Source: Saccharothrix saharensis (GTDB lineage Bacteria; Actinomycetota; Actinomycetes; Mycobacteriales; Pseudonocardiaceae). Taken from it: a stretch of 64,000 bases of DNA. The position numbers and the translations under genes were made by a program. The stretch is from the NCBI RefSeq assembly GCF_006716745.1, contig NZ_VFPP01000001.1, positions 1,860,001 through 1,924,000 on the forward strand. Direction: 5' to 3'. Below the pieces are notes generated by a model. The model saw only the letters and a list, made by a program, of their open reading frames with translations, did not search any database and was not told the DNA's origin. Shown one piece after another: positions 46,143 through 57,707 of the stretch (within the stretch, counting starts at the first letter, position 1; every line of letters starts with the position of its first letter).

Positions 46143-47999
46143 ATGACGAGGGGCGACCACGAGGTGGCAGGCTGGAACTCCGCGCACGGGATGTCACTGC
46201 CCAACCACGGGATGTCCCTGAACCAGTTGGACGCCTTGGCGTCCGAGCGAACCGATGACGACGCCTCCGCGTTGCTGCACCACGTCGAGCAGACGCGACG
46301 GCTGCTCGCCTTGCGCCTGGTGTTGCGCCACGCCCGCTACCACGACACCGCGGGAAGTCCGTTGCCGCCGGTGGACGAGGCGTGGGAACTCCTGATCGCC
46401 GCCGAGCGCGCCGACCCGAAAGCGGTGGCCGCCCTGCTGTCACGCCCCCAGGTCGGCATGTGGTCGGCGCACGTCCTGCGTCGCCTCCGGAACAAGCTCA
46501 CCGACACCGCGCCGGTGTGGTTCCACATCGGCCAACTACACCTGTTGGCCGCTGCGGCGGGCTTGTCCGCAAAATTGCGATTCACGATGCCGATTCCGCT
46601 ATGGGATGGAATCGGCGTGCTTCCCGGACTAGGTGCCGTGCGAGTGCTCGATGCGACCGAATGGGGCCATGCCACGTTGCTCGCGGATGCGTCGGGGTTG
46701 ACGCTGGAAACCAGCGACGGCACGGCCCATCCGGTCGAATATGAGCCGATTCACCTTCTTGGGGACGAGGCGGGTTCCGTCGCGCCGCGCATCCACCTGG
46801 ACGACACCGGACCGTACCGGGGATTAGAGGTCCCGGAGCGCCCCGACCCGTTGTCGAAATCGTCGGCGACGCGGTGGAACAAGGTCTTCGCCGACGCGTG
46901 GACGATTTTGGAGCGGAACCACCCGCACCGCGCACGGGAACTCTCCAGCGGCCTGTCGGTGATCACACCGCGGCCCGCGGCCTACCGCTTCCGACCGTAC
47001 AGCGGGTCGGTCGGCGAAGGCTACGGCGCCGCGATCATCTCCGAACCGCACGACGCGGCACAGCTGGCCGTGACGATGGTGCACGAGTACCAGCACAGCA
47101 AGCTGAACGCGATCAGCCACCTCGCACCGCTGGTCCACGAGGACCCGTCCGCCACCTGCTACGCGCCGTGGCGCGACGACCCACGTCCGGTGTCCGGTCT
47201 GTACCAAGGGGTGAACGCCTTCCTCGCCGTCGCGGAGTTCTGGGGGAGGCAACGCGAGCACCTGAGCGGTTCATCCGCCGCTCTGGCGCACTTCGAGTTC
47301 GCCCTCGTCCGCGTGCAGGTGACCGAAGCGCTCCACGCGCTACGCCGGCACCCATCGTTGACCGATCTCGGACGGAGGTTCGCCGCTCGCCTGGCGGAGC
47401 GGCTGGAGACCCTGGCCGAGGCCGCGGTGCCCGCTGAACTGCTCTCAGCTGCAGAGGCAGCAGCGCTGGACCACCGCACGGCGTGGCGTGCCACGCACCT
47501 CCACCCGGCGCGCGCACAGGTGCTTGAGTGCGCCGAGCGATGGCACGCGGGAGAGCCCGCGCCTCCCCCTGGAACCCGCTCCCCCGTGGCGGCCGCCGCC
47601 ACGCCTCCGAAGCTGGATGCCAAGGCCATCCTCACCCGCGTACTCCTGGCGGGCCGAGCGGAGTTCGACGTGGTGCGGTCAGGACCTCCCGACCACGTCC
47701 ACAAGATCAGCGAAGACCTGACCGAGGCGGATTTCGCCCTCGTCGCGGGAAACCACGAACGGGCGCACGCCCTGTACTCGACGGAACTCAGCGAGGGCTC
47801 GAACCGGCCCGGCGCGTGGTCCGGCTTCGGGATCGCGGTGCGCGAGCTGTCGCCGGGTCCGGCATCGCGGGCGTTGTTGGAACGCCCGCACCTCGTCCGC
47901 GCCGTGCGGGACGAGGTGGCACTCGCCGGCGAGGCACCCGACGTGGAACGCCTCGCCGCGTGGCTGGGAGCGGACGGATCGTGCCCTGACCGGCGCTAG
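46143..47999 (+). CDS. HExxH-motif peptide-modification protein (aKG-HExxH beta-hydroxylase family)
   Basis: 618 residues. The signature HEYQHSKLNAISHLAPLV (HExxH at residues 314-318), followed by CYAPWRDDPRPVSGLYQGVNAFLAVAEFWGR, is that of the HEXXH putative peptide-modification family (TIGR04267). Members fused or adjacent to radical SAM enzymes have been shown to be iron/2-oxoglutarate beta-hydroxylases. The N-terminal 90 residues carry helices (LNQLDALASERTDDDASALL) and a small GMSLPNHGMSL repeat. The C-terminal 150 residues (ERAHALYSTELSEGSNRPGAWSGFGIAV) are TPR-like. The gene follows the FxSxx-like peptide directly. ATG 46143 has no strong ribosome site; GTG 46164, with AGGGG upstream, is an alternative. 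Likely function: hydroxylation of the adjacent peptide. Confidence 0.88.
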   Translation: MTRGDHEVAGWNSAHGMSLPNHGMSLNQLDALASERTDDDASALLHHVEQTRRLLALRLVLRHARYHDTAGSPLPPVDEAWELLIAAERADPKAVAALLSRPQVGMWSAHVLRRLRNKLTDTAPVWFHIGQLHLLAAAAGLSAKLRFTMPIPLWDGIGVLPGLGAVRVLDATEWGHATLLADASGLTLETSDGTAHPVEYEPIHLLGDEAGSVAPRIHLDDTGPYRGLEVPERPDPLSKSSATRWNKVFADAWTILERNHPHRARELSSGLSVITPRPAAYRFRPYSGSVGEGYGAAIISEPHDAAQLAVTMVHEYQHSKLNAISHLAPLVHEDPSATCYAPWRDDPRPVSGLYQGVNAFLAVAEFWGRQREHLSGSSAALAHFEFALVRVQVTEALHALRRHPSLTDLGRRFAARLAERLETLAEAAVPAELLSAAEAAALDHRTAWRATHLHPARAQVLECAERWHAGEPAPPPGTRSPVAAAATPPKLDAKAILTRVLLAGRAEFDVVRSGPPDHVHKISEDLTEADFALVAGNHERAHALYSTELSEGSNRPGAWSGFGIAVRELSPGPASRALLERPHLVRAVRDEVALAGEAPDVERLAAWLGADGSCPDRR

Positions 48000-48190
48000 C
48001 CCGACGTGCGGCTGGTGATCGCAGCGGTCAGTGGCCGCATGACGGGTCGGCCGGTCTGGTCGTCGTCCCAGAGGGCGGTGGTGAGGTTCAGGCCACTCGG
48101 CGACCACGTTGGTAAGGTTGTGGCTGCTCAACCGTCGAGCATCCTCCGGGGTGCCGGGTGGCGCACCTCGCGGTACGCCACCCGGGCGTG

Positions 48191-48472
48191 TCACTTGAAC
48201 AGGTCGATGATCTGCCCGATCAACACCGCGACCTGCACAAGAACACCCAGAAGGACGCTGGTCTGGTCGGAGCTCCAACTCCGACCAGGCTTGCGTTCCC
48301 TCCCCGGTTCGTCATCCTCGTCGTGACGTTTTTGGGCCAATCCCACACCTCCGTCGATCACCTCGTCACGAGGCGAGCTGCCTGTCAGCTCACGTGTTGC
48401 CGACAAGCCTGACGGCGGGCATGCCCGTCTCACCCCGTACCGCAGCAACAGCCGGAGCGTCGCCCACTGCAC
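48191..48472 (-). CDS. Small protein with C-terminal membrane segment
   Basis: 93 residues from GTG 48472: MQWATLRLLLRYGVRRACPP at the start, a charged middle (KRHDEDDEPGRERKPGR), and a hydrophobic end SVLLGVLVQVAVLIGQIIDLFK that could be a tail anchor. It lies 181 bases downstream of the fxsT-type gene on the same strand. The frame stays open upstream of the GTG (DLTGAGRSDLTD), so the true start may be a rarer codon further up. No family recognised; a role in the same locus is inferred from position. Confidence 0.45.
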   Translation of the reverse strand: MQWATLRLLLRYGVRRACPPSGLSATRELTGSSPRDEVIDGGVGLAQKRHDEDDEPGRERKPGRSWSSDQTSVLLGVLVQVAVLIGQIIDLFK

Positions 48473-48653
48473 GTCGGTCAGGTCTGACCGCCCGGCCCCC
48501 GTGAGGTCGGTCGTGCGCGGGGTCCCCGGCGAGTCCGGTTCCCCTTGGTCGACGAACCGTCCTACTGGAGACCTCGCCCACTTCCGGCCACCGACCTGCC
48601 CGACAGCACGCCCTCGGCAGGTCGAGCCACGGCAGCCGAGCTCGACACCGGTC

Positions 48654-51600
48654 CTAGAGGGGCATCGGATCGATGTCGCAGTTGGCCCGCACCTGAGGGT
48701 CGCTCAACTCGGCCACCGCGGGATGGCGCTGACCGAGCCGTTCACGCAGGGCCGCCACCGCTCGGAGGTGGAGTTGGTCCGCCTCGTCGGTGCGCCCGAG
48801 CGAGCGCAAGTCCTGCGCGAGGTTCACCTGGCAAGCCAACGTGGTGGGATGGTCGGCGTCGAAGACCGCTGTCACCCGACGCAGGATCTCGACATCGGCG
48901 TTGTGGGCGCCTTGCACATCGCCCAACGCGTGCAGGTCGCTGGCCAGGTTGATCCCGGTGATCAGAGTGGAGGGGTGGTCGTCACCCAGTCGGGTGTGGA
49001 AGCCAGCCAAAGTCGCCTGGTTGAGGTCCCGGGCACCTTCGAAGTCGCCCTTCAAGCGGCGGAGGATCGCCACGTTCACCGCTGCGGACAGGGTGTGGGG
49101 GTGATCGGCCCCCAACGTCTTGGCATAGCGGGTCAGCGTGTCCTGCGCGAGGTGGGCGGCCGTTTCGTGGCGACCCAGGTGCCTCAGCTCAACGGAACGG
49201 GCCAGCGCGGCGGCGAGCACGTCGGGGTGGTCGAGGTTGTACCGCCGCCGCAAGCCCTCGAACGCCGTCTCCGCCGCCCGCATCGCGCCCTCGTGGTCAC
49301 CCGCCTTGCTGCGCATCACGGCCAAGTGCCGCACGGCGCGCAGCCATGTCGGGTTGAGCGGTCGCCCCTCACTGAGCCGTTCGTAGATGCGCACGACCTC
49401 TTCCTGCTCGGCGCAGGCGTCCCGGTAGTGGCCGAGTTCCCTCTTGTCGATGGTGAGGCCGACCTGGGTGTAGAGCGGAACCTCGTGCTCCTGGCCGTAG
49501 ATCTGCACCCTGCGGTCCCAGGTGTCGGCGTCGAGCGTGACGGCGGAGGCGAAGTCACCGACGAGGCGGAGGTTCACGCCGAGGTTGTGCGCCGCGTCAT
49601 GGGTCACCGGATCCTCGTCGCCGAGATAGCGCACGCAGATGTCGTAGCTGCGCTTCGACAGCTCCAGCGCGCCGACGAAGTCGCCCTCCGCCCGCTTGTC
49701 CGCCGCGACCTGGCCCATCGCCACGATGGTCGCCTCGTGCTCCTCGCCGTAGGTGCGGCGGTGCCGGTCCAGCAGCTCCAGGTTGAGCGGGGTCGCCTCG
49801 GCATACCGGCCTTCCACCCAGAGCATGAAGCCGTACCAACGGCCCATCCTCAGGGTCTCCGGGTGGTCCTCCCCCAACCGGTCCACCCAGTTCTTGTACA
49901 TCCGCTCGGACAGCTCGGCGCTGCGCTTGTGCTCGCCCCACCGGTAGAGGAACTGGACCTGGTTGTGGAGCAGCGACCGGACCGACTCGGCATCGCTCTC
50001 GTAGGCGTTCGAGGCGGCCAGGTGCGCGCTCAGGTCGACGTAGGTCGGCCAGTTGTCGGGCTCTTCCGGCGCCTCCGGGTCGTTCTCGCCCAGGATCAGG
50101 TGCGCCGCGTTGCGCATGACCGCGCGGTCGCCCTCGTTCATCTGGCTGATGAGCACGGCTTGGACGAGGCGGTGCAGCTCGATGGAGTTCGTGCGGTGGT
50201 CGACGCGCACCAACGCGAAGCGGTTGATGTCGCGAATGGCCTCGTTGAGCCGCAAGCGGTCGCGCAGGACCCGGGACAGCTCGGGCGGCACACCGGTGAT
50301 GTTGCGGCTGTAGCTGAACATCGTGCGGTTGATGGGCTCCGGCGACAGGAAAGCGCACACCTGGAGCAACCGCAGCGCCGACGGGTTCTTGCGCTTGAGC
50401 TCGCTGAGCGACAGGTCCCACATGGCCGCCACCGACTCGGGGTAGTCGAGGGTCGTGGTGACGTTGAGCAGTTCCAACTGCTTCTCGGCCAGCAGTTCCA
50501 GGTACTCGTCGGCGGGCATGCCCGTCTCCACGCGCCACGCCGCCGCCTGCGCGATGGCGAGCGGCAGGTCGCCCAACGCCTCGGCCAGGCGACCGGCGTC
50601 CTCCTCGCTGAGATCGGGGTCACGGCGGCGCAACAGCTGAACGCTCTCGGCGCGCTGGAAGACGTTGACCTCGAGCGGGCGGGCGACGCTCAACCACTGG
50701 GAGTTGCGCGACGTGACCAGGATGCGGCCCGTGCCGCCGGTGGGCAGGTACTCCTGCACGGCGTCGGGGCTGTCGGCGTTGTCGAAGATGAGCAGCCAGT
50801 TGGTCGGGACCTTGGCGTGGTTGCCGCTGCGCAGGGCGTCGAGCACCTGCTGGACCGCCACGTTGGATTCGGCGCCGCCTTCGAGGCCCAGGCGCTGTCC
50901 CAGCTCCACCAGCGAGTTGACGATCTTGACCGACCGCTCGGCGGGCACCCACCAGATCAGGTCGAAGTTCGCGCGGTTGCGGTAGGCGTACTCGATGGCC
51001 AGGTGCGACTTGCCCACACCGCCCATGCCGTGCAGCGTTTCGGGCAGCACGGCCGCGGTCCCGCCCCGGACCAGACGCCGTTCGAGCTCTTGGAGGAGGT
51101 CCGCCCGCCCGGTGAAGTTGACGTTCCTCGGTGGCACTCCGCCGAAGACGGGCGATGCGAGAGTCCTTCTCCTTTCTTCCTGCTCGACGGCAGTCACCTC
51201 TAATCCTCCCGCATTTCGATCGACGTCGACCGTGTCCTCACGAACACGTGTTCGGTCATGCCCGTCAGCGTGTATATACGCGCCCGCCTCATCATTCCGG
51301 ACGGTCGACGAAGCCTCCACTCCGGGGTGCTCTTGCGGCGTGGAATAGCGGCGGAGGTGAACCCCTGACCAGGCTCGCAGCACCGCTCGCTCGGCTTCGG
51401 CCACATGCGGCGACGCGACAATGGGCGAAGCGGCCGTTACCGGCTCGTCGTCCAGCGACCATTCGAACCCCGCCACCACCGGCCGGTGTTCATCCAGGTA
51501 ATGGCGAACCACCTTGCGAACCCGCTCGGTGTCGATACGACGGCCGTGCGCGAGCAGTTCCTCCCGAATACCCTCTCGCACGAACCTGAAGACCACTCGA

Positions 51601-52538
51601 TTTCCGCCGTCGTCGGACCCGTTCGGCTCGATCGCCACCAGCGGGCCCCCGAGGAATTCCGACAGGGCCGCCCGGCCCGCTTCCGGGTGAAGCAGTTCGA
51701 GGATGCGAACGAGCAGGGGCAGTTCCAAGGGCGCGACGGCCCAGTGGACGGCGAGGTCGAACACGACCTTCGAGGCGGTCGAGCGGTACGCGGCGACGAG
51801 TCCCGCGGCGCTGAAGGTCACATCACCCGATCGGCGCAGCGCCGCCTCGGCCGCCGGGTCCGACCCGACGGGCACGAGGGCCGCGCCCAGGTTCGCCCAC
51901 CCGGCCGCCGCGACGAGGGTGGCCCACTCGCGCAGACCCGCCGGGGCCAGTTCGACGAACGACACCGGGACCACGTCGCCGAGGTCGTCGTACAGGCCGG
52001 GCACGTCGACCTGCGGCTCCCACTCGTAGAAGTGGTTCGGCGCACCCGGCTCGGACGCCCGCAAACGCAGTCGGTGCAGGTCGAGGCCGGTGCGGCAGGC
52101 CGTCCACCACGGCAGTGGGCTGACCACGGCCACCGAGTGCGCGGCGCCCAGCTCGCGCAGCGCCGTCCAGGCCCCGCCCGACCGCCAGGCCGGGTCGACG
52201 GCGTCGGTCAGCGCGAGCAGGAGACGCCGTTCGGAACCGACCAGGTCCGGCGGGCTCCCCCCGCCGGAACCGCGCAGCACGGCCCGACCGCCGTCGTCGA
52301 TGCCGAGGGCACACACGGTGACCTCACCGAAGACCCCGGATTCGACGAGCGCACGGGTGAACGATTCGACCGTCGATGCCCAGATCGACATCGCCGGACC
52401 GTCGTCGACGGCGACCACGAGGTCGCGGTGCTGGCCGACGAGCGGCGCGAGCACCTCCCGCAGCGCGTCCGCCGCCCACTCGTGGGCGTCCGGACCTGCG
52501 GTCACACCCGCGGCAACGTCCTCAGAGTCGACGCGCAC
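48654..52538 (-). CDS. fxsT: FxSxx-COOH system protein FxsT: degenerate vWA, NB-ARC and TPR
   Basis: 1294 residues. The N-terminal 430 residues are a SAV_2336-like degenerate vWA region (LVVAVDDGPAMSIWASTVESF, then RRLLLALTDAVDPAW and SVAVVSPLPWW). VFGGVPPRNVNFTGRADLLQELERRLVRG leads into NB-ARC: Walker A HGMGGVGKSHLA (about 500), Walker B WLLIFDNADSPDAV, GRILVTSRNSQW, and the GLPL-like GDLPLAIAQAAAW. About ten TPRs follow from 750 (LGEDHPETLRMGRWYG, LGDDHPSTLITGINLASDLHALG), ending CDIDPMPL. This is the layout of FxsT. GTG 52538 is chosen because GGAAGG lies eight bases upstream; GTGs at 52544 and 52568 are possible. It follows the EAD2-VMAP gene after 285 bases. Confidence 0.9.
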   Translation of the reverse strand: MRVDSEDVAAGVTAGPDAHEWAADALREVLAPLVGQHRDLVVAVDDGPAMSIWASTVESFTRALVESGVFGEVTVCALGIDDGGRAVLRGSGGGSPPDLVGSERRLLLALTDAVDPAWRSGGAWTALRELGAAHSVAVVSPLPWWTACRTGLDLHRLRLRASEPGAPNHFYEWEPQVDVPGLYDDLGDVVPVSFVELAPAGLREWATLVAAAGWANLGAALVPVGSDPAAEAALRRSGDVTFSAAGLVAAYRSTASKVVFDLAVHWAVAPLELPLLVRILELLHPEAGRAALSEFLGGPLVAIEPNGSDDGGNRVVFRFVREGIREELLAHGRRIDTERVRKVVRHYLDEHRPVVAGFEWSLDDEPVTAASPIVASPHVAEAERAVLRAWSGVHLRRYSTPQEHPGVEASSTVRNDEAGAYIHADGHDRTRVREDTVDVDRNAGGLEVTAVEQEERRRTLASPVFGGVPPRNVNFTGRADLLQELERRLVRGGTAAVLPETLHGMGGVGKSHLAIEYAYRNRANFDLIWWVPAERSVKIVNSLVELGQRLGLEGGAESNVAVQQVLDALRSGNHAKVPTNWLLIFDNADSPDAVQEYLPTGGTGRILVTSRNSQWLSVARPLEVNVFQRAESVQLLRRRDPDLSEEDAGRLAEALGDLPLAIAQAAAWRVETGMPADEYLELLAEKQLELLNVTTTLDYPESVAAMWDLSLSELKRKNPSALRLLQVCAFLSPEPINRTMFSYSRNITGVPPELSRVLRDRLRLNEAIRDINRFALVRVDHRTNSIELHRLVQAVLISQMNEGDRAVMRNAAHLILGENDPEAPEEPDNWPTYVDLSAHLAASNAYESDAESVRSLLHNQVQFLYRWGEHKRSAELSERMYKNWVDRLGEDHPETLRMGRWYGFMLWVEGRYAEATPLNLELLDRHRRTYGEEHEATIVAMGQVAADKRAEGDFVGALELSKRSYDICVRYLGDEDPVTHDAAHNLGVNLRLVGDFASAVTLDADTWDRRVQIYGQEHEVPLYTQVGLTIDKRELGHYRDACAEQEEVVRIYERLSEGRPLNPTWLRAVRHLAVMRSKAGDHEGAMRAAETAFEGLRRRYNLDHPDVLAAALARSVELRHLGRHETAAHLAQDTLTRYAKTLGADHPHTLSAAVNVAILRRLKGDFEGARDLNQATLAGFHTRLGDDHPSTLITGINLASDLHALGDVQGAHNADVEILRRVTAVFDADHPTTLACQVNLAQDLRSLGRTDEADQLHLRAVAALRERLGQRHPAVAELSDPQVRANCDIDPMPL

Positions 52539-52718
52539 CGTCACATCCTTCCGGTGCGGGCACGACACCCGGATTCGGATCGAGAAGCCGATTCATGCCA
52601 GTGCGCCCGGAATCAGGGAACCATGACCCGGGCACCACCTTAGCGTCCCGGCGCGGCACCAGTGCGCGTTGACGAAGTGGATCGATTCCGAACAGAGCCC
52701 ATAATCGTTCGGATGTCG

Positions 52719-52735
52719 GAGAGTCGACTACTCTC
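52719..52735. repeat. Inverted repeat GAGAGT-CGACT-ACTCTC in the fxsT leader
   Basis: A perfect 6-bp inverted repeat inside the AT-richer 285-base gap between the EAD2-VMAP gene and fxsT. No U tract follows, so an operator or attenuator is as likely as a terminator. Confidence 0.5.
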
Positions 52736-52823
52736 TCACCATTTCGAGTGAACCAACTACTACGCCTAACAGGTGAATTGGTAACCGCTGTGCGTCTGGT
52801 ATCGGGGGTACGCCGACTGGGCA

Positions 52824-54335
52824 TCAGATACCTCCCTGCGAACCCCACCCAGAGGCCAGAGGTTCCGGTAGACGCTCCGCGTCGTCCCACAATACGGCAA
52901 GACTCCGGCCCGCGTGCGGCCCATCCGACTCATTCGTGCGCAGCGCTTCCCGGCGCAACCGGGCCAACCGGTCCGGCAACCGGCGCACCTCCCCCTCGGC
53001 GAACAACCGCGTCACAGCCTCATGGAAGTGACTGGTCGAACAGTCCTCACGATCCCAGATGATGATCGGGATACCGGCCCGGAACGCCATCGCCGCCTCG
53101 TGCCACGCCCTACCCCGACGATCACCTGGCGGCTCGCTGAGCACCAGCGACACGATCGAGGTGTCGTTCAGGTCCACCGCCATGCCGGTGAGGTCCCACC
53201 CCCCGTTGGTCCGACTCCAGTACGGGCGCGCCGCCTCGGCCGAAATGGCGTTCCACCGCTGCTTCCACACCAGCCAGTACCGCTGCGCCCGCGTCCGCTC
53301 CAGGCTCCGCACCACCACCGGGTGGTCCACCGCCAACGGCACGCTGACGTCGGCCGGGGAAGCCTTCGGCCAGAACTCGACCGCGGTGTTGATCATCTCC
53401 CAGGGCAGCGCGAACTCCACCACGATGGCACTCACGTGCTCGGCCGCCGGCGTCACGCCCAACTCGGCCTCCAACTCCGCGATCACCCGGTCGACCTCCG
53501 CCTCCAAGTCGTCCCGCCGGATCGCCGCGTCACCGCGACGACGGCCGTGCCAACCGGAACCCTCCCAGTTCAACCAGTGCGAGAGCACCACCTTCGCCTG
53601 GTCGACAGGGTCCGGATCGACCTCGAAAACGAGGTGCACCACATCGGGGTCATCGCCGTCGGCCTTGATTTCGTTGCGCCAGCGGGCTTCCTCGACCAGA
53701 TCGGTCACCTCGAACTTCTCCGCCAACCTCCAGTTGCAGCGGCGCAGCTCCGCCGCCAGGGCGCCGTCCCCGAGGCGTCCGGCGAGGCAGTCCACCAGAA
53801 CCATGGCGGGCAGCAGGGCACCCGGACCGGCGTTGTGGTCGGCGAGGTGCAGGAACAGCAACCACACCGAGCGGCACCGCGCGGGCAGGTCGTCGCAACG
53901 CCCCTCGGTGGCCACGTCGGCCAGGCGGCGCAACTCACGTCGCTCGTCGAACGGGTCGTCGGACAACCGCACCGACCGCAGTGCCTTCGCCAACCGGTCC
54001 CAGTCCCCCGTCGGCAAGGCGCGGAACGCGACCCACTCGTCACCCAGTTCCACCAGCTCGTCGATCTCCGGCGTGTGCGGGTCGAGCAACCTGAGGCAGT
54101 CGACCAGGGCGCGCAAGCCACCAGCGTGGCGACAGCACCAGCGGACGAGCCCGAGCAACTGGAGGTGTGCCTCGGAACCGTCCAACGACACCTGCTCCCC
54201 GAGGACGTCGGACAGCAGGCTCACCAACATGGTGCGCCCCCGCTCGGAGCGCAAGCCCTCGCAACGCTCCAACAAGCTGACGATCTCGCCCTGTAACCGC
54301 AGTTGGGCGGTGTTCACCCCTTCATCGGCGACCAT
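52824..54335 (-). CDS. EAD2-VMAP-C protein (vWA-MoxR-associated conflict system adaptor)
   Basis: 503 residues. The first 95 match EAD2: QGEIVSLLERCEGLRSERGRTMLVSLLSDVLG, then LLGLVRWCCRHAGGLRALVDCLRLLDPHTPEIDELVELGDEW. This is the same pattern as the cyclase C-terminus. A helical middle (QLVDCLAGRLGDGALAAELRRC-like) precedes a C-terminal VMAP-C domain: VVEFALPWEMINTAVEFWPKASPADVSVPLAVDHPVVVRSLERTRAQRYWLVWKQRW, ending HFHEAVTRLFAEGEVRRLPDRLARLRREAL. VMAP proteins are the non-enzymatic third component of vWA-MoxR type conflict systems. ATG 54335 follows GGAGGGG. Being upstream of fxsT on the same strand, it probably adapts the sensor NTPase to EAD2-bearing effectors. Domain names rest on pattern recall. 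Confidence 0.8.
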   Translation of the reverse strand: MVADEGVNTAQLRLQGEIVSLLERCEGLRSERGRTMLVSLLSDVLGEQVSLDGSEAHLQLLGLVRWCCRHAGGLRALVDCLRLLDPHTPEIDELVELGDEWVAFRALPTGDWDRLAKALRSVRLSDDPFDERRELRRLADVATEGRCDDLPARCRSVWLLFLHLADHNAGPGALLPAMVLVDCLAGRLGDGALAAELRRCNWRLAEKFEVTDLVEEARWRNEIKADGDDPDVVHLVFEVDPDPVDQAKVVLSHWLNWEGSGWHGRRRGDAAIRRDDLEAEVDRVIAELEAELGVTPAAEHVSAIVVEFALPWEMINTAVEFWPKASPADVSVPLAVDHPVVVRSLERTRAQRYWLVWKQRWNAISAEAARPYWSRTNGGWDLTGMAVDLNDTSIVSLVLSEPPGDRRGRAWHEAAMAFRAGIPIIIWDREDCSTSHFHEAVTRLFAEGEVRRLPDRLARLRREALRTNESDGPHAGRSLAVLWDDAERLPEPLASGWGSQGGI

Positions 54336-54431
54336 GTGATCATCCCCCTCCGCTGTCAGCGCGCCACAGCGGACAAGCGCCGACCTGAGAGAACCGTGAC
54401 TCCCAGCGCCACTGTTACACAGCCGGTGTGG

Positions 54432-54449
54432 GCATTTTCCGCAAAATGC
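54432..54449. terminator. Palindromic hairpin after the MFS gene
   Basis: GCATTTT-CCGC-AAAATGC forms a perfect 7-bp stem two bases past the MFS stop. TGTG and CACA further out extend the symmetry to about 30 bases. It can end the MFS transcript or serve as an operator for the EAD2-VMAP gene, whose start is about 100 bases away. Confidence 0.55.
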
Positions 54450-54451
54450 GG

Positions 54452-56569
<2,118 letters not shown>

Positions 56570-56649
56570 TCACGGGCCTACCGTCACGGCTGACGCCGAC
56601 GCTCCCGGTAGGCCGGCCGGTCCCGCACCCACGTTGCGCGGAGGCACCG

Positions 56650-57655
56650 ATGAAGGCGATCGTCCAGGACCGCTACGGCTCGTCCGACCTGTTGCGGCTG
56701 GCGGAGGTGGACCGCCCCGCGCCCGCCGAGGACGAGGTGCTGGTGCGGGTGCACGCGGCCTCGGTCAACGCCGCCGACTGGCACATCATGCGCGGCGACC
56801 CGCGCGTGGCGCGGCCGGCGATGCCGTCGGCGTTCGGCTGGTCGGGCCCGCGCCGGCGGATCCGCGGCCGGGACGTCGCCGGGCGGGTCAAGGCGGTCGG
56901 GGCGCGGGTGACCCGGTTCCGGGTCGGTGACGAGGTGTTCGGCGACCTCGGCTTCGCCGACGGGCGTTCGCCGAGTACGCCTGCGCGGCCGAGACGTGGT
57001 CGAGCACAAGCCCGCGGGGCTGACGTTCGAGCAGGCGGCGGCCATGCCGTTGGCCGGTGTCACGGCGTTGCTGGGGGTGCGGGACGCGGGCCGGGTCGCC
57101 GAGGGGCAGAAGGTGCTGGTCAACGGTGCGTCGGGCGGGGTGGGGACGTTCGCGGTGCAGATCGCGAAGGCGTTCGGCGCGGAGGTGACGGCGGTGTGCG
57201 GCACCAGGGACGTGGAGCTGGTGCGGTCACTCGGCGCGGACCGCGTGGTCGACCACGAGGCCCAGGACTTCACCGCGTCCGGGTCGCGCCACCACGTCGT
57301 GTTCGACCTCGTGGGCAACCGTTCGCCGGCCGACCTGCGGCGCGTGCTGGCACCGGACGGGACGCTGGTGCTCAGCGGCGGCGGCGTGTCCGACGGCGGC
57401 AGCCTGATCGGTCCGATGGGGCTGGGCGTCCGGGCGCGACTGCCGGCCCCGCTGGTCCGCCAGCGGTTCGTGCAGCTGAACGCGAAGACCAGCCGCGAGC
57501 ACCTGGCCACCCTGCGCGGGCTCGCCGAGTCCGGCGCGGTCGTTCCCGTGGTCGACCGCACCTACCCGCTCTCGGAAGCGCCCGAAGCCATCGGCTACCT
57601 GGAGCTGGAGCACGCCCGCGCCAAGGTCGTCATCACCGTCGCCCAACCGGGCTGA
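56650..57655 (+). pseudogene. MDR-type NAD(P)-dependent alcohol dehydrogenase/quinone oxidoreductase, two frameshifts
   Basis: The N-terminal third (MKAIVQDRYGSSDLLRLAEV, then VHAASVNAADWHIMRGDP and RVGDEVFGDLGFADGR) and the C-terminal two thirds (VEHKPAGLTFEQAAAMPLAGVTALLGVRDA, cofactor motif VNGASGGVGTFAVQIAKAFGAEVTAV) are in different frames. The bridging piece RFAEYACAAET lies in the third frame. One missing base near 56966 and one near 56996 explain both shifts; each affects a G-rich spot. No zinc ligands are seen, as in quinone-oxidoreductase-like members. A sequencing error is possible because the rest of the gene is intact with good codon use. Confidence 0.8.
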
Positions 57656-57707
57656 CCCGACCGCCTCGCACCCGGGGCTCGATCCGGACTCCCGTCGAAG
57701 GCGTCCG

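Noticed and set aside
48006-48326. 106-codon plus-strand frame after the HExxH gene
   Set aside because: Arginine/serine-rich translation and ending in a serine run; no ribosome site or motif.
48501-51203. 900-codon plus-strand frame opposite fxsT
   Set aside because: Antisense shadow; the minus strand holds clear NB-ARC and TPR motifs.
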